From Glycomyces lechevalierae (lineage in GTDB: Bacteria > Actinomycetota > Actinomycetes > Mycobacteriales > Micromonosporaceae), in contig NZ_JAPZVQ010000001.1 in assembly GCF_027622945.1 (NCBI RefSeq), positions 572,398 to 636,397 of the forward strand: 64,000 nucleotides of DNA, given 5' to 3'. Below, piece by piece: positions 51,370 through 60,623 of the stretch. The notes under the pieces were generated by a model that was not told the DNA's origin, ran no database searches, and worked only from the letters and a program-made list of their open reading frames with translations. Position numbers and translations under genes: made by a program. Every line of letters starts with the position of its first letter. The first letter of the stretch is position 1.

Positions 51370-52256
51370 GCCCGCTCCTTCGCGGTTGCCACGGTGCTGT
51401 CCTCAGTGGTCTCGTCGACGCCGGTGCGGATGAAGGCGCCCCGCTCCCCCGAGAGGCTCGGGAAGGAGCCGAGGAGCTTGCGGGTGTAGGGGTGCTTCGC
51501 TTCGCGGTAGAGGCGGTCGGCGGTTTCGAGTTCGACGATCTCGCCGTCGAGCATCACGGCGATCCGGTCGCTGATCTCCAGGAGCAGCGGCAGGTCGTGG
51601 GTGATGAAGATGACGGCGAAGTCGAGTTCGTCGCGCAGGCGCACGATCTCGCGGAGGATGTCGCGCTGGACGACCACGTCGAGCGCGGTGGTGGGCTCGT
51701 CCATGATCATGATCTGGGGTTCGAGGAGCATGGCCATGGCGATCATGACGCGCTGGCGCATGCCGCCGGAGAGTTCGTGCGGGTAGGAGCCGAGGCGGCG
51801 CGGGTCGACGCCGACGCGGGTGAGCACGTCCTCGGATCGTTCGCGGATCTCCTTGCGGGACATGCGGGGCCGGTGCGCGAGGAGGGTGTCCTTGAGCTGC
51901 GCGCGGACGGTGGTGACGGGGTTGAGGGCGTTCATGGCGCCTTGGAAGACCATGGAGAGGCGTTCCCAGCGGAAGGCGCGCAGCTCGGCGTCGTCGAGGG
52001 CGAGGATGTCGGTGTCGCCGTCGTCGCCGTGGAAGGTGATGCGCCCGGAGGCGATGCGGGCCGGGGGCCGGTGGAGGCGGTTGACGGCGTAGGCGAGGGT
52101 GGTCTTGCCGCATCCGGACTCGCCCGCGAGCCCCAGGATCTCGCCCTTGTGGAGCACGAGGTCGGCGTGCTTGACGGCGGTCACCGGCTCCTCGGTCTCG
52201 TAGACGACGGTGAGGTCGTCGACGGTGAGCACCGCTTGGCGCTGGTCGGCGGTCAT
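51366..52256 (-). CDS. Oligopeptide-type ABC transporter ATP-binding protein (OppD/DppD-like)
   Basis: 296-aa ATPase with Walker A G-E-S-G-C-G-K-T-T, signature L-S-G-G-M-R-Q-R and Walker B I-M-D-E-P-T. A C-terminal P-Y-T-R-K-L-L-G-S-F-P segment is typical of OppD. The ATG at 52256 overlaps the permease stop (ATGA). It forms the heterodimeric motor with the 50467-51369 product. Confidence 0.93.
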   Translation of the reverse strand: MTADQRQAVLTVDDLTVVYETEEPVTAVKHADLVLHKGEILGLAGESGCGKTTLAYAVNRLHRPPARIASGRITFHGDDGDTDILALDDAELRAFRWERLSMVFQGAMNALNPVTTVRAQLKDTLLAHRPRMSRKEIRERSEDVLTRVGVDPRRLGSYPHELSGGMRQRVMIAMAMLLEPQIMIMDEPTTALDVVVQRDILREIVRLRDELDFAVIFITHDLPLLLEISDRIAVMLDGEIVELETADRLYREAKHPYTRKLLGSFPSLSGERGAFIRTGVDETTEDSTVATAKERA

Positions 52257-53311
52257 CGCGCGATCTCCTTGTCCTGGTTCGGCTTTGCTTGCTGGGAGGG
52301 GACCCCGTTGCGGCGGGAGGCCTGGGCGAGCTCGCGTTCGAGGCGGGCCGCGCGGCGGGCGCGCTTGCGGTGCAGGCGGAGGTTCTTCAGCTTGGGGTTG
52401 ATGATCTCGTCGATCGAGAAGTTGACGAGGGAGAGGCCCATGCCGAACAGGGCGATGATGAGGCCCGGCGGGACGAACCACCACCAGGCGCCCAGCGAGA
52501 GCGCGAACCCGTTCTGCGCGTAGAAGAGCATCGTGCCGAGCGTGGAGGAGTTCGAGGCGCCGAGGCCGATGAAGGACAGGCCGGCCTCGCCGAGGATCGC
52601 CGAGATGACGGCGAACACGAACTGGGAGGCGATCACCGGGAGCAGGTTCGGCAGGATCTCGACCACGATGACCCGCCAGGGCCGCTCGCCCGAGACCTGG
52701 GAGGCGGCCACGTAGTCGCGGTTGCGCACCGAGAGGGTCTGGGCGCGCAGCACGCGGGCCGAGCCGGCCCAGCTCGTGACGGCCAGGACGATCGCGATCG
52801 TCCACAGTCCGCGGCTCTCGGCCGGCACGAATCCGGAGATCACGATGACCAGCGGGAGGCCGGGGATCACCAGGAACACGTTGGTGAACAAGGAGAACCC
52901 CTCGTCCACGACCCGGCCCCGGTAGGCGCCGTAGATGCCGAAGAACGCCGAGAGCGCGGTGGCGAGCAGGCCGACGATGACGCCGATCTGCAGCGAGCCG
53001 CGGGTGGCGTAGGCGAGCTGCGCGAGCACGTCCTGGCCGGTCTGGGTGGTGCCCAGCCAGAACTCGCCCGAGGGCGGGGTGAGGCCCATGTCGCGGATGG
53101 TCCGCGGGTCGCCCACGAAGAGCGGCCCGATGAGGCCGAAGAGGGTGATGGCGGCGATGAGGCCGAGGCCGATCGCGAGCCAGGGGGTCATGGTGGGCAC
53201 GAGCATCCGCCAGCCCGCGCGGGGCTTGCGGCCCGTCTCGACCGAGGTCTCGGCGAGCAGTTCGGCGCTGTCGGCGACCGAGGGCTCGCTGGTGGGTTTC
53301 AGGTTCGTCAT
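52253..53311 (-). CDS. Oligopeptide-type ABC transporter permease (OppC/DppC-like)
   Basis: 352-aa permease. An unusually long soluble front (about 35 residues) precedes the first helix. The L-G-T-T-Q-T-G-Q-D-V-L-A-Q-L-A-Y-A-T-R-G-S motif is characteristic of the DppC family. A basic tail of some 50 residues (R-L-H-R-K-R-A-R-R-A-A) extends beyond the last helix. It follows the OppB-type gene by 13 bases. Confidence 0.92.
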   Translation of the reverse strand: MTNLKPTSEPSVADSAELLAETSVETGRKPRAGWRMLVPTMTPWLAIGLGLIAAITLFGLIGPLFVGDPRTIRDMGLTPPSGEFWLGTTQTGQDVLAQLAYATRGSLQIGVIVGLLATALSAFFGIYGAYRGRVVDEGFSLFTNVFLVIPGLPLVIVISGFVPAESRGLWTIAIVLAVTSWAGSARVLRAQTLSVRNRDYVAASQVSGERPWRVIVVEILPNLLPVIASQFVFAVISAILGEAGLSFIGLGASNSSTLGTMLFYAQNGFALSLGAWWWFVPPGLIIALFGMGLSLVNFSIDEIINPKLKNLRLHRKRARRAARLERELAQASRRNGVPSQQAKPNQDKEIAR

Positions 53312-53324
53312 GGTGCGTCTCCCG

Positions 53325-54314
53325 TCAGGACCGGGCGCGGGTGCGCGGGTCGATCAGGCCGTACAGCAGGTCGACCACGAGGTTGGCGCCGAGCACGGCG
53401 AGGGTGATGAAGAGGAAGAGCCCCTGCATGAGCGCGTAGTCGTTGTTGGACACCGCGCCGAGCAGCCGGCCGCCGATGCCGGGGTACGAGAACACCTGCT
53501 CGGTGATCACCGAGCCCGAGACGACGAAGCCGAGCGAGATCGCGAACCCGGCCACGGACGGCAGCACCGCATTGCGGGAGGCGTAGGACCGCAGGATCTT
53601 CCGCGGTGAGAGCCCCTTCGCCTCGGCCGTGAGGATGTAGTCCTCGGAGAGGGTGGAGACCATCATGTTGCGCATGCCCAGGAGCCAGCCGCCGATGGAG
53701 GCCAGCACGATGGTGAGCGCGGGCAGGAAGCCGTACTGGATCGCCGAGCCGATGAACTCGGCGTTCCATCCGGGCGTGAGGACCACGTCGTACCCGCCTT
53801 GCAGCGGGAACCAGCCCAGGACGCGGGCGAGCAGGTACGTGAGCAGCAGTGCCAGCCAGAAGTACGGGACGGCGGCGAGCAGCGTGGTCGCGGGGATGAG
53901 GGAGTCGAGCCAGGTGCCCGGCTTCCAGCCGACGAACGCGCCGAGCGCGACGCCGAGCACGGCGGCGATGACCGTCGCCAGCCCGACGAGGATCACGGTC
54001 CAGGGCAGGGACTGGCCGATCACCTCGCTCACGGGCGCCGGGTAGTAGCTCACCGAGACGCCCAGGTCGCCCTGGAAGAGGTTCCCGAGGTAGTCGAAGT
54101 ACTGCCGCCACAGCGGCTGGGTGTCGTCGCCCCCGAGGAGGAGTGCGTACGCCTTCCTGGTCTCGGGCGTGATCTGGCCGCCGCGCTGCTGGAGCTTGGC
54201 CAGCAGGATGTCCACCGGGTTGCCCGGGAGCATGCGGGGGATCGCGAAGTTCAGCGTCAGCGCGGCCCACAGGGCGACGGCGTAGAAGCCGATTTTGCGC
54301 AGGAAGTAGCTCAT
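53325..54314 (-). CDS. Oligopeptide-type ABC transporter permease (OppB/DppB-like)
   Basis: 329-aa permease. It starts directly with the F-L-R-K-I-G-F-Y-A helix and carries the family extracytoplasmic segment P-R-M-L-P-G-N-P-V-D. The EAA-like loop contains Y-I-L-T-A-E-A-K-G-L-S. It lies 30 bases after the binding-protein stop and pairs with the OppC-type protein. Confidence 0.92.
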   Translation of the reverse strand: MSYFLRKIGFYAVALWAALTLNFAIPRMLPGNPVDILLAKLQQRGGQITPETRKAYALLLGGDDTQPLWRQYFDYLGNLFQGDLGVSVSYYPAPVSEVIGQSLPWTVILVGLATVIAAVLGVALGAFVGWKPGTWLDSLIPATTLLAAVPYFWLALLLTYLLARVLGWFPLQGGYDVVLTPGWNAEFIGSAIQYGFLPALTIVLASIGGWLLGMRNMMVSTLSEDYILTAEAKGLSPRKILRSYASRNAVLPSVAGFAISLGFVVSGSVITEQVFSYPGIGGRLLGAVSNNDYALMQGLFLFITLAVLGANLVVDLLYGLIDPRTRARS

Positions 54315-54344
54315 GCGGTTCTCCTTCGGGGGCGACGGGCCCCG

Positions 54345-56021
54345 CTACCCCTTCGGCTCGAGGTGCTTGAAGATCTCGGCGGCGTCCATCGCCGACCAGA
54401 CCGCCGGGAAGGCGTACAGGTCGTCGTCGGAGGGCCAGCCGGTGAACTTCGCGGTGTTCCAGACGCTGGTCGTACCGCCCGTGAGGATCGGGATGTACGG
54501 CATGTCCCGCACGATCTCGCCCTGGATCGTGTCGAAGTACGGCTGCCTCGCGGCGGCGTCGTCGAGCGGCAGTTGCACGAGTGCCTGCATGGCCTCGTCC
54601 ACGACCGGGTTGGAGTAACGCGAGTAGTTGTTGCCGGCGGCCTCGCCGACCTCGGCGCCCGAGGAGGAGTCGAAGAAGTAGTTGTAGAGGTAGTACGGGT
54701 CGGCGATCGGGCCCTGCCACAGCGAGTCGATCGCGAGCTGGAAGTTGCCCTTGCCCTTCTTGTCCGTCCACTCGTTCCAGGAGGACTGCGCGGCCTTGAC
54801 CTCGATGCCGGCCGCGGCCGCCTGCGAGGTGATGGTGTCCACGGCGGTGATGTAGTCCGTCCATCCGGTCACGACCTCGATGGTGAGCGAGAGGCGCTCG
54901 CCGTCCTTGGCGTAGATCCCGTCGTCGCCCTTGGCCCAGCCGGCGGCTTCGAGGAGCTGCCCGGCCTTGGCGGTGTCGGGCGCCATCGGCACGGTCTTCT
55001 CGGTGACCGAGGCCGAGACGAAGGAGTCCTGGCTCGGGGTCAGTGCGAACGTCGGCGACATGTCGCTGGCGGTGTCCATGAACGCGAGGCTGTTGATCTG
55101 CTCGCGGTCCATCGCGTAGTAGAGCGCCTGGCGCACGGCCGGATCGGTCTGCGGCCCTTCGCAGCCCATGTCGGCGCTCGAGCAGGTGGAGAGCACCATC
55201 TGGTTCTGCGCCTGCGTGTACGCGTCGTAGTTCGGGAAGTTCTCGTGCGTGTTCTGCATGTCCGGGATCGGGCCGGTCTGCCAGTCGATGGTGCCCGCGG
55301 CGATCGCGTCCGCGCCGGCCTGGTTGCCGGAGAGCGCTAGGAAGCGGATCTGCTTCACGGCGGGCTCGCCGCCCCAGTAGTCGGGGTTGGCCTTGTAGGT
55401 GAACGCCTGCGGCTTGAAGTCGTCGAGCATGTAGGCGCCGGTGCCCACCGGCTTCTCGATGACGTCCTCGGCCGGGTTGACGTCCTTCCACAGGTGCTCG
55501 GGGACGATCGGCGTGTTGAGGAGGTCGGGCCCGCGCACGAACGAGGGCTCGGCGAAGGTGAGGGTGACGTGGGTGTCGTCGACGGCCGCGACCTCGCCGT
55601 CGAAGCCGCCGGTGTTGATGGCGGGGTTGTCTTTGATCATGTTGAAGGTGAAGGCGACGTCGTCGGCGGTGAACGCCTCGCCGTCGCTCCACTTGACGCC
55701 CTCGCGGAGGGTCACCGAGAGCACGGTGCCGTCCTCGCTCCAGGCCGATTCGGTGCCCAGCAGCGGCACGGGGTCGGAGACCTCGGCCTTGTTGTTGAAG
55801 AACAGCGGCTCGTAGATCGTGCCGAGCGCGCCGATCCGGGAGGGCGAGAAGGGGTTGAAGTTGATCTGGTAGTCACCGGCCTGGCCGGTGTAGGCGATGA
55901 GGGTGGCCGGGTCGCCGCTGCCGGTGGAGCCGCCTGAGGAGCAGCCCGTCGCGAGCAGGCCGACCGCGGCCACGCCCGCGAGCAGCGCCGCGGCACTTCG
56001 CCTTCGGATGGAGAGAGACAT
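54345..56021 (-). CDS. Family 5 (oligopeptide-type) solute-binding lipoprotein
   Basis: 558-aa extracellular receptor. A basic leader (S-I-R-R-R) and the lipobox L-A-T-G-C-S-S give a lipid anchor. The SBP_bac_5 signature V-K-W-S-D-G-E-A-F-T-A-D-D-V-A-F-T-F is complete. Two ATGs (56024, 56021) follow GAAAGGA; the second has the better spacing. Several family 5 receptors of this type bind beta-manno- or cello-oligosaccharides, and the linked GH2/GH42 enzymes make that likely here. First gene of the operon, just inside the palindromic operator. Confidence 0.92.
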   Translation of the reverse strand: MSLSIRRRSAAALLAGVAAVGLLATGCSSGGSTGSGDPATLIAYTGQAGDYQINFNPFSPSRIGALGTIYEPLFFNNKAEVSDPVPLLGTESAWSEDGTVLSVTLREGVKWSDGEAFTADDVAFTFNMIKDNPAINTGGFDGEVAAVDDTHVTLTFAEPSFVRGPDLLNTPIVPEHLWKDVNPAEDVIEKPVGTGAYMLDDFKPQAFTYKANPDYWGGEPAVKQIRFLALSGNQAGADAIAAGTIDWQTGPIPDMQNTHENFPNYDAYTQAQNQMVLSTCSSADMGCEGPQTDPAVRQALYYAMDREQINSLAFMDTASDMSPTFALTPSQDSFVSASVTEKTVPMAPDTAKAGQLLEAAGWAKGDDGIYAKDGERLSLTIEVVTGWTDYITAVDTITSQAAAAGIEVKAAQSSWNEWTDKKGKGNFQLAIDSLWQGPIADPYYLYNYFFDSSSGAEVGEAAGNNYSRYSNPVVDEAMQALVQLPLDDAAARQPYFDTIQGEIVRDMPYIPILTGGTTSVWNTAKFTGWPSDDDLYAFPAVWSAMDAAEIFKHLEPKG

Positions 56022-56101
56022 CATTGTCCTTTCAGGACCGTGGGGAGGGAACTCCCACGGGACGGGAGGGGTGGCGTCCGCTCCGGGCGCCGCGTTTATT
56101 A

Positions 56102-56113
56102 TTAACGCGTTAA
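56102..56113. promoter_or_regulatory. TTAACGCGTTAA palindrome, ROK/LacI-type operator
   Basis: Perfect 12-bp palindrome within a longer AT-rich near-palindrome (about 56097-56119) between the importer operon and the divergent ROK gene. It is 81 bases from the binding-protein ATG. Either or both ROK regulators next door are the likely binders. Confidence 0.75.
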
Positions 56114-56162
56114 ATTAAACGTGTCAAGAAGAAGTTTCGGCCCAGTGAACGGAACCGCTCGG

Positions 56163-57395
56163 ATGGATCACCCCATGGCCGCCAGCGCGGTCGGCCGCGC
56201 CACGACCGCCGGGCGCATGCTCGACCTGCTGCGCACGCGGGGCACCCTCAGCCGTGTCGAGCTCGCCGAGCGCACCGGCCTGACCCCGGCGACCATCACC
56301 AACACCATGCGCCGCCTCATCGACGCCGGCCTCGTGCACGAGATCGGGCGCGGGCACCAGCGCGGGCGCGGCCAGCCGCGGCGCCTCCTCGAGCTCGACC
56401 CCACGGCCTGGTACGCCGTGGGCGTGCAGATCGACCGCACCACCACCACGATCGTCGTGCTCGACTTCGCCGGCGTCCGCGTCGCCGACGCGAGCCTGCG
56501 CGGCTCGGGCGGCCAGAGCCCGGACGCGACCATCGCCTCTCTCGGCGAGCACGTGGCGGACCTGCTGCGGTGCAACGACATCGCGCATGAGCGGGTGCTC
56601 GGGGCCGGGCTCGTGACGCACGGCCCGCAGGACCGCGACCGGGGCGTGCTGCTCACCGTCCAGCCCGATCCGGCGTGGCTCGAGTTCCCGCTCACCGCGA
56701 CCCTCGAACGGCGGCTCGGCATCCCGGTCCTGCTCGAGAACGACGCCACGGCCGCCGCGTTCGGCGAGCAGTGGGCCGGGGCCGTCCCGACGGACACGTT
56801 CGGCCTGGTCTACATGGGCTCCGGCATCGGCGGCGGGGTGATCGTCGACGGCGAGAGCTACCGGGGCCGGGCGTCCAACGCCGTCGAGATCGGCCACATC
56901 GCCCTCGGCCAGGCCCCGTGCTTCTGCGGCAACAGCGGCTGCGCGCAGGCCGAGGCCGGGCCGCGGGCTGTCGTGGAGCAGGCGCTCGCCGACCCCGATC
57001 TGGCTGCGCGCCTTGGTATCAGGGGCGATCCGGACGAGACGCTCGCCGACTTCGAACGGCTCGCCCGCGCCTGGCGTACGGGCGACCGGGACGCCGCCGC
57101 CCTGCTCGAGCGGTCCGCCCGCTGGATCGGGCGCGCCGCCGTCACCCTCGTCAACCTCTTCGACCTCGACACGGTGGTGCTCGCCGGGCCCGCGTTCGCC
57201 ACCGCCGGGCCGCTGTACCGGCTGCACGTGGAGAGCGAACTGCGCCGGCGCGCGCTCACCAGGGCCCTGAGCAGCCCTGATGTGCGGCTCGCCGCCAATG
57301 TGGAGACCGCCGCGGCCATCGGCGGGGCGCTCCACGTGCTGCGGACGATGCCGGTGGACGTGCGACGGGAGCCGCAGCGAATCGAATCGGCGTAG
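56163..57395 (+). CDS. ROK-family transcriptional regulator (first of tandem pair)
   Basis: 410-aa repressor with a winged helix (S-R-V-E-L-A-E-R-T-G-L-T-P-A-T-I-T-N-T-M-R-R-L) and a ROK domain bearing E-I-G-H-I-A-L-G and the zinc motif C-F-C-G-N-S-G-C. The ATG at 56163 is chosen; a GTG at 56121 would place the start against the operator. It is divergent from the beta-mannoside importer operon and probably represses it in response to an oligosaccharide or its monosaccharide. Confidence 0.9.
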   Translation: MDHPMAASAVGRATTAGRMLDLLRTRGTLSRVELAERTGLTPATITNTMRRLIDAGLVHEIGRGHQRGRGQPRRLLELDPTAWYAVGVQIDRTTTTIVVLDFAGVRVADASLRGSGGQSPDATIASLGEHVADLLRCNDIAHERVLGAGLVTHGPQDRDRGVLLTVQPDPAWLEFPLTATLERRLGIPVLLENDATAAAFGEQWAGAVPTDTFGLVYMGSGIGGGVIVDGESYRGRASNAVEIGHIALGQAPCFCGNSGCAQAEAGPRAVVEQALADPDLAARLGIRGDPDETLADFERLARAWRTGDRDAAALLERSARWIGRAAVTLVNLFDLDTVVLAGPAFATAGPLYRLHVESELRRRALTRALSSPDVRLAANVETAAAIGGALHVLRTMPVDVRREPQRIESA

Positions 57396-57460
57396 GCACG
57401 GAGGCCAAGTATGGTGGTGCGGATCGCCGCCGGTGGGCGGCGCGAGTACAGGAGGTCGCA

Positions 57461-58681
57461 TTGAGGTCGTTCGGCTCGGACACTCGGATGTCCACGCTGG
57501 CCGTGGTGCTCGACCTCGTCCGCGAGCGCACCACCGTCAGCCGCGTGGAGCTCGCCGAGGCCACGGGCCTGACGCAGGCGACCATGACGCACGCGGTGCG
57601 GCGGCTGATCGCGCTGGGCATGGTGCACGAGGTCGGCACGGCCCGCGCCGCCCGCGGCACCCCGCGGCGGCTCCTGGAACTCCAGCCGGACGCGCGGCAC
57701 ATGGTCGGCGTCCAGTTCGACCGGTACACGGCGCTCGGCGTGGTCGTGGACCTCGCCGGGCGCGTGGTCGCACAGACGAGTATGCCCGGATCCAGCGACC
57801 GCGACCCCGGTGACGTGCTGCTCGACTACGCCGCGAGGATCGAAGGGCTGCTGAAGGACTCGGGGGTGCCGCGCGACGGCGTGCTCGGCATCGGCCTCGC
57901 CACGCACGGCCCGCAGGACCGCGACGCGGGCGTGCTGCTCACCGAGTACCCCGCGCCCCAGTGGCGCGGCTACCCGCTCGCGGCGGAGCTCTCGGCGGCC
58001 ACGGGCCTGCCGGTGCGGATCGAGAACGACGCGACGGCCGCCGGGCTCGGCGTGCAGGCGCAGGGCAGCGCCTCGTCGAGTTTCGCGGTCGTGTTCATGT
58101 CCGGCGGCATCGGCTCCGGCGTGATCCTCGACGGGTTCCCGTACCGGGGCGTGACCTCGAACGGCGTCGAGCTCGGGCACATCTCCGTGGACGCCCTGGG
58201 CGAGATCTGCGGGTGCGGCAACCGCGGCTGCCTGGAGATCGTGGGCGGCCCGAACGCGGTGGTGCGCAACGCGCAGGCGAACGCGGCCCTGGCGAGGCGG
58301 CTGGACCTCGAAGGCGACCAGCTCGGCGCGTTCATGCGCATCGGCCGGGCCGCCCTCGCGGGCGACCCGGACGCGGTCGAGCTCATCGACTCCTCGGCGC
58401 AGATGCTCGCCGTGGGCACCGTCTCGCTGGTGAACATGTTCGACGTCGGCCGCGTGGTGCTCGCGGGCCGCGCCTTCGCCGACCTCGGCCCGCGCTACCG
58501 GGACGCGATCCAGGAGGTGCTCGACCGGTCCGTGTTCATGCGGCAGGTCCACAGCGTGCAGGTCGAGCTCGCCGACGACGTCTCCCAGGCCCCCGCCATC
58601 GGCGGCGCGGCCATGGTGCTGCGCAACTTCCTCGAGTCCTCGGGCCTGCGCGACCGCGACGCGGGTTCACCGACTGCCTGA
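57461..58681 (+). CDS. ROK-family transcriptional regulator (second of tandem pair)
   Basis: 406-aa repressor, clearly paralogous to the preceding gene: the same R-V-E-L-A-E-x-T-G-L-T-x-A-T helix, T-H-G-P-Q-D-R-D and the zinc motif C-G-C-G-N-R-G-C-L-E. It begins with TTG at 57461, supported by a strong CAGGAGG site six bases upstream and by the homologous N-terminus. The 65-bp gap suggests co-transcription. Sequence divergence between the two sensors suggests that they read different sugars. Confidence 0.9.
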   Translation: MRSFGSDTRMSTLAVVLDLVRERTTVSRVELAEATGLTQATMTHAVRRLIALGMVHEVGTARAARGTPRRLLELQPDARHMVGVQFDRYTALGVVVDLAGRVVAQTSMPGSSDRDPGDVLLDYAARIEGLLKDSGVPRDGVLGIGLATHGPQDRDAGVLLTEYPAPQWRGYPLAAELSAATGLPVRIENDATAAGLGVQAQGSASSSFAVVFMSGGIGSGVILDGFPYRGVTSNGVELGHISVDALGEICGCGNRGCLEIVGGPNAVVRNAQANAALARRLDLEGDQLGAFMRIGRAALAGDPDAVELIDSSAQMLAVGTVSLVNMFDVGRVVLAGRAFADLGPRYRDAIQEVLDRSVFMRQVHSVQVELADDVSQAPAIGGAAMVLRNFLESSGLRDRDAGSPTA

Positions 58682-58788
58682 ACTGCAGGGCCCTTCGTGG
58701 TCGGCGCCCCAGTTCGCGGTCTCCTCCGCAAGGGCGATCACGATAAGCTCAAGGACAAGTCCCCTCACCCGATCGCCCTGGAGCACAA

Positions 58789-59466
58789 GTGATCGCAGAG
58801 AAATACGGCTACTGGATCTCTCCGAACCCGGCAGCGGAAACCGCCAACACTCCAACTGCCATTGAGGCCGTCCACGGAGCCGCGGCGAAGGCGCATCAGG
58901 ACACCCGAAGAGCCCATGTCGTGTTCCTCGGACTATTCATCGGACTCGTTGCATCCCTTACCATCGGCGGCATCACACGACATGCGCTCGGCTTCATTCT
59001 CGGAGCCTTGATCGGGATGATCTTCATTGCAGCCGCGATGCTGGTAATCGCGAATCGCAAAGGTCGACGACATGTATCGCGAAACTCGCAATACCTGATG
59101 CAAATACTCCAGCACCATTCTTGGCAAGCTTGGCCATGCGTCGCAGAAGGCCAAGACGGCAACCCGAACTCCTTCGCGAAGCACATCTATCTGATGTCTC
59201 CTCAGCAGGAAGTCGTCAGGGTGTTCACCGCGGTGATGCCGCAGGATGTCTGGTGGAGCCTGACGGACGGAATGGGAGTCCTGTGGGTGTGCGGCGACCT
59301 TCGGTATGCCGTCATCATGGGTTCGCAGCTGGGCGAGCAGATCTGGATCGCCCACCCCTACCAGAAGCCGGTCGCGGCTCCCATGACCACGATGACCACG
59401 CAGGTCTTCCAGGACCTGGCCCGCTCGGCCACCAGCAGCGCGGTGCAGCGGCTCATCGGCGGCTAG
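58789..59466 (+). CDS. Membrane protein of unknown function, low-GC
   Basis: 225-aa protein that I do not recognise. A soluble front of about 40 residues is followed by two adjacent membrane helices (about 43-62 and 66-88) and a 130-residue soluble tail rich in aromatic residues (H-H-S-W-Q-A-W-P, V-W-W-S-L-T-D). The GTG at 58789 has a GGAG site. Much of the gene (58790-59250) has visibly lower GC and non-optimal codons ending in A/T, unlike every neighbour, so it was probably acquired recently. No partner gene is evident. Confidence 0.7.
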   Translation: MIAEKYGYWISPNPAAETANTPTAIEAVHGAAAKAHQDTRRAHVVFLGLFIGLVASLTIGGITRHALGFILGALIGMIFIAAAMLVIANRKGRRHVSRNSQYLMQILQHHSWQAWPCVAEGQDGNPNSFAKHIYLMSPQQEVVRVFTAVMPQDVWWSLTDGMGVLWVCGDLRYAVIMGSQLGEQIWIAHPYQKPVAAPMTTMTTQVFQDLARSATSSAVQRLIGG

Positions 59467-59645
59467 CTGAAGTCAGGGCATCGACCAGCACCGCCCGTCG
59501 GCCCTCATCGGGGTTTCGGGAGGCGAGTTCGCAGGTAACGCCGGTTGGCGGCGCGGATGCCGAGCGAGTCGCCGCCGTGGCGCTCGATGAGGCAGCCGCC
59601 CCGCCGGTACACTTCGGCGCGTCTCGACCTGATGGGAGCACCACC
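59467..59645. other. Intergenic region with a possible coding remnant
   Basis: This 179-bp gap contains the promoter and GGGAG site of the SDR gene. On the minus strand a 35-codon frame ending at 59505 (R-H-G-G-D-S-L-G-I-R-A-A-N-R-R-Y-L) has gene-like composition but no ribosome site or recognisable family. It may be a decayed 3' end. Confidence 0.3.
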
Positions 59646-60623
59646 ATGAGAATCGTCGTCATCGGCGGCTCCGGCCACATCGGCACCTTCCTCGTCCCGC
59701 GCCTGGTACGCGCCGGCCACGAGGTCGTCAACATCAGCCGCGGCACCAGCACCGCCTACACGGACGCGCCCGAATGGGCCCGGGTGCGCCACGTCGTCGC
59801 CGACCGCGAGCGGCAGGACGCGGACGGCACGTTCGGGGCGACGGTGACCGCGCTCGAACCCGACGCCGTGGTCGACCTCGTCTGCTTCACCCTCGAATCC
59901 GCGACCGCGCTCGTCGAGTCCCTGCGCGGCAGCGGCGCCCACCTCGTCCACTGCGGCTCCATCTGGCGGTACGGCAAGAGCCGCAAGCTGCCCATCGCCG
60001 AGGGCTCCGACTCAGCCGAGGCGCCGCTCGACGAGTACGGCATTCAGAAGGACCGCATCGCGCGGATGCTCAAGCAGGAGACGGCCTCCGGCGGGCTCGT
60101 CACCACCACGATCCACCCCGGGCACATCGTCGGCCCCGGCTGGCACCCGATCAACCCGCTCGGCAACCTCGACCCGGAGGTCTGGACCGCGATCGCGAGC
60201 GGGCGGCCGCTCCGCGTGCCCGGCAGCGGGACCGAGATGATGCACCACGTGCACGCCGACGACCTCGCCCAGGCCTTCGAACTCGCCGTCGAGAAGCGCG
60301 ACGCCGCGGCGGGCGAGGACTTCAACGTCGTCGCCCCCACCGCGCTCAGCGTGCGCGGCTACGCCGACATCGCCGCCGCCTGGTTCGGCCAGACCGCCCA
60401 CCTGGAATCAGTGACCTGGGACGAGTTCCGCGCGGGCACGAGCGAGGGCCACGCCGACGCGTCATGGGGCCACCTCGACCGCAGCCAGTGCTTCACGATC
60501 GAAAAGGCCAAGGCCCGCTTGGGATACGCCCCGGCGTACGAGCCCGAGCAGGCCGTCCTCGAATCCCTGCGCTGGCTCATCGACAACGGCGAGCTCGAGC
60601 TCCCGAACCCGCTCAAGGTCTAG
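59646..60623 (+). CDS. NAD-dependent epimerase/dehydratase (extended SDR) family protein
   Basis: 325-aa Rossmann enzyme with the loop V-I-G-G-S-G-H-I-G at residue 4 and the catalytic Y-G-I-Q-K (Y-x-x-x-K) near residue 135. H-C-G-S-I-W-R-Y-G supplies the active-site Ser strand. Such enzymes act on nucleotide sugars or small carbonyl compounds; no substrate is evident. GGGAG precedes the ATG. The stop overlaps the convergent WYL gene by four bases. Confidence 0.88.
   Translation: MRIVVIGGSGHIGTFLVPRLVRAGHEVVNISRGTSTAYTDAPEWARVRHVVADRERQDADGTFGATVTALEPDAVVDLVCFTLESATALVESLRGSGAHLVHCGSIWRYGKSRKLPIAEGSDSAEAPLDEYGIQKDRIARMLKQETASGGLVTTTIHPGHIVGPGWHPINPLGNLDPEVWTAIASGRPLRVPGSGTEMMHHVHADDLAQAFELAVEKRDAAAGEDFNVVAPTALSVRGYADIAAAWFGQTAHLESVTWDEFRAGTSEGHADASWGHLDRSQCFTIEKAKARLGYAPAYEPEQAVLESLRWLIDNGELELPNPLKV

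Noticed and set aside
59505..59612. 35-codon minus-strand peptide with natural-looking composition
   Set aside because: No ribosome site, no recognised family, and it overlaps the SDR promoter; kept only as a possible remnant note.
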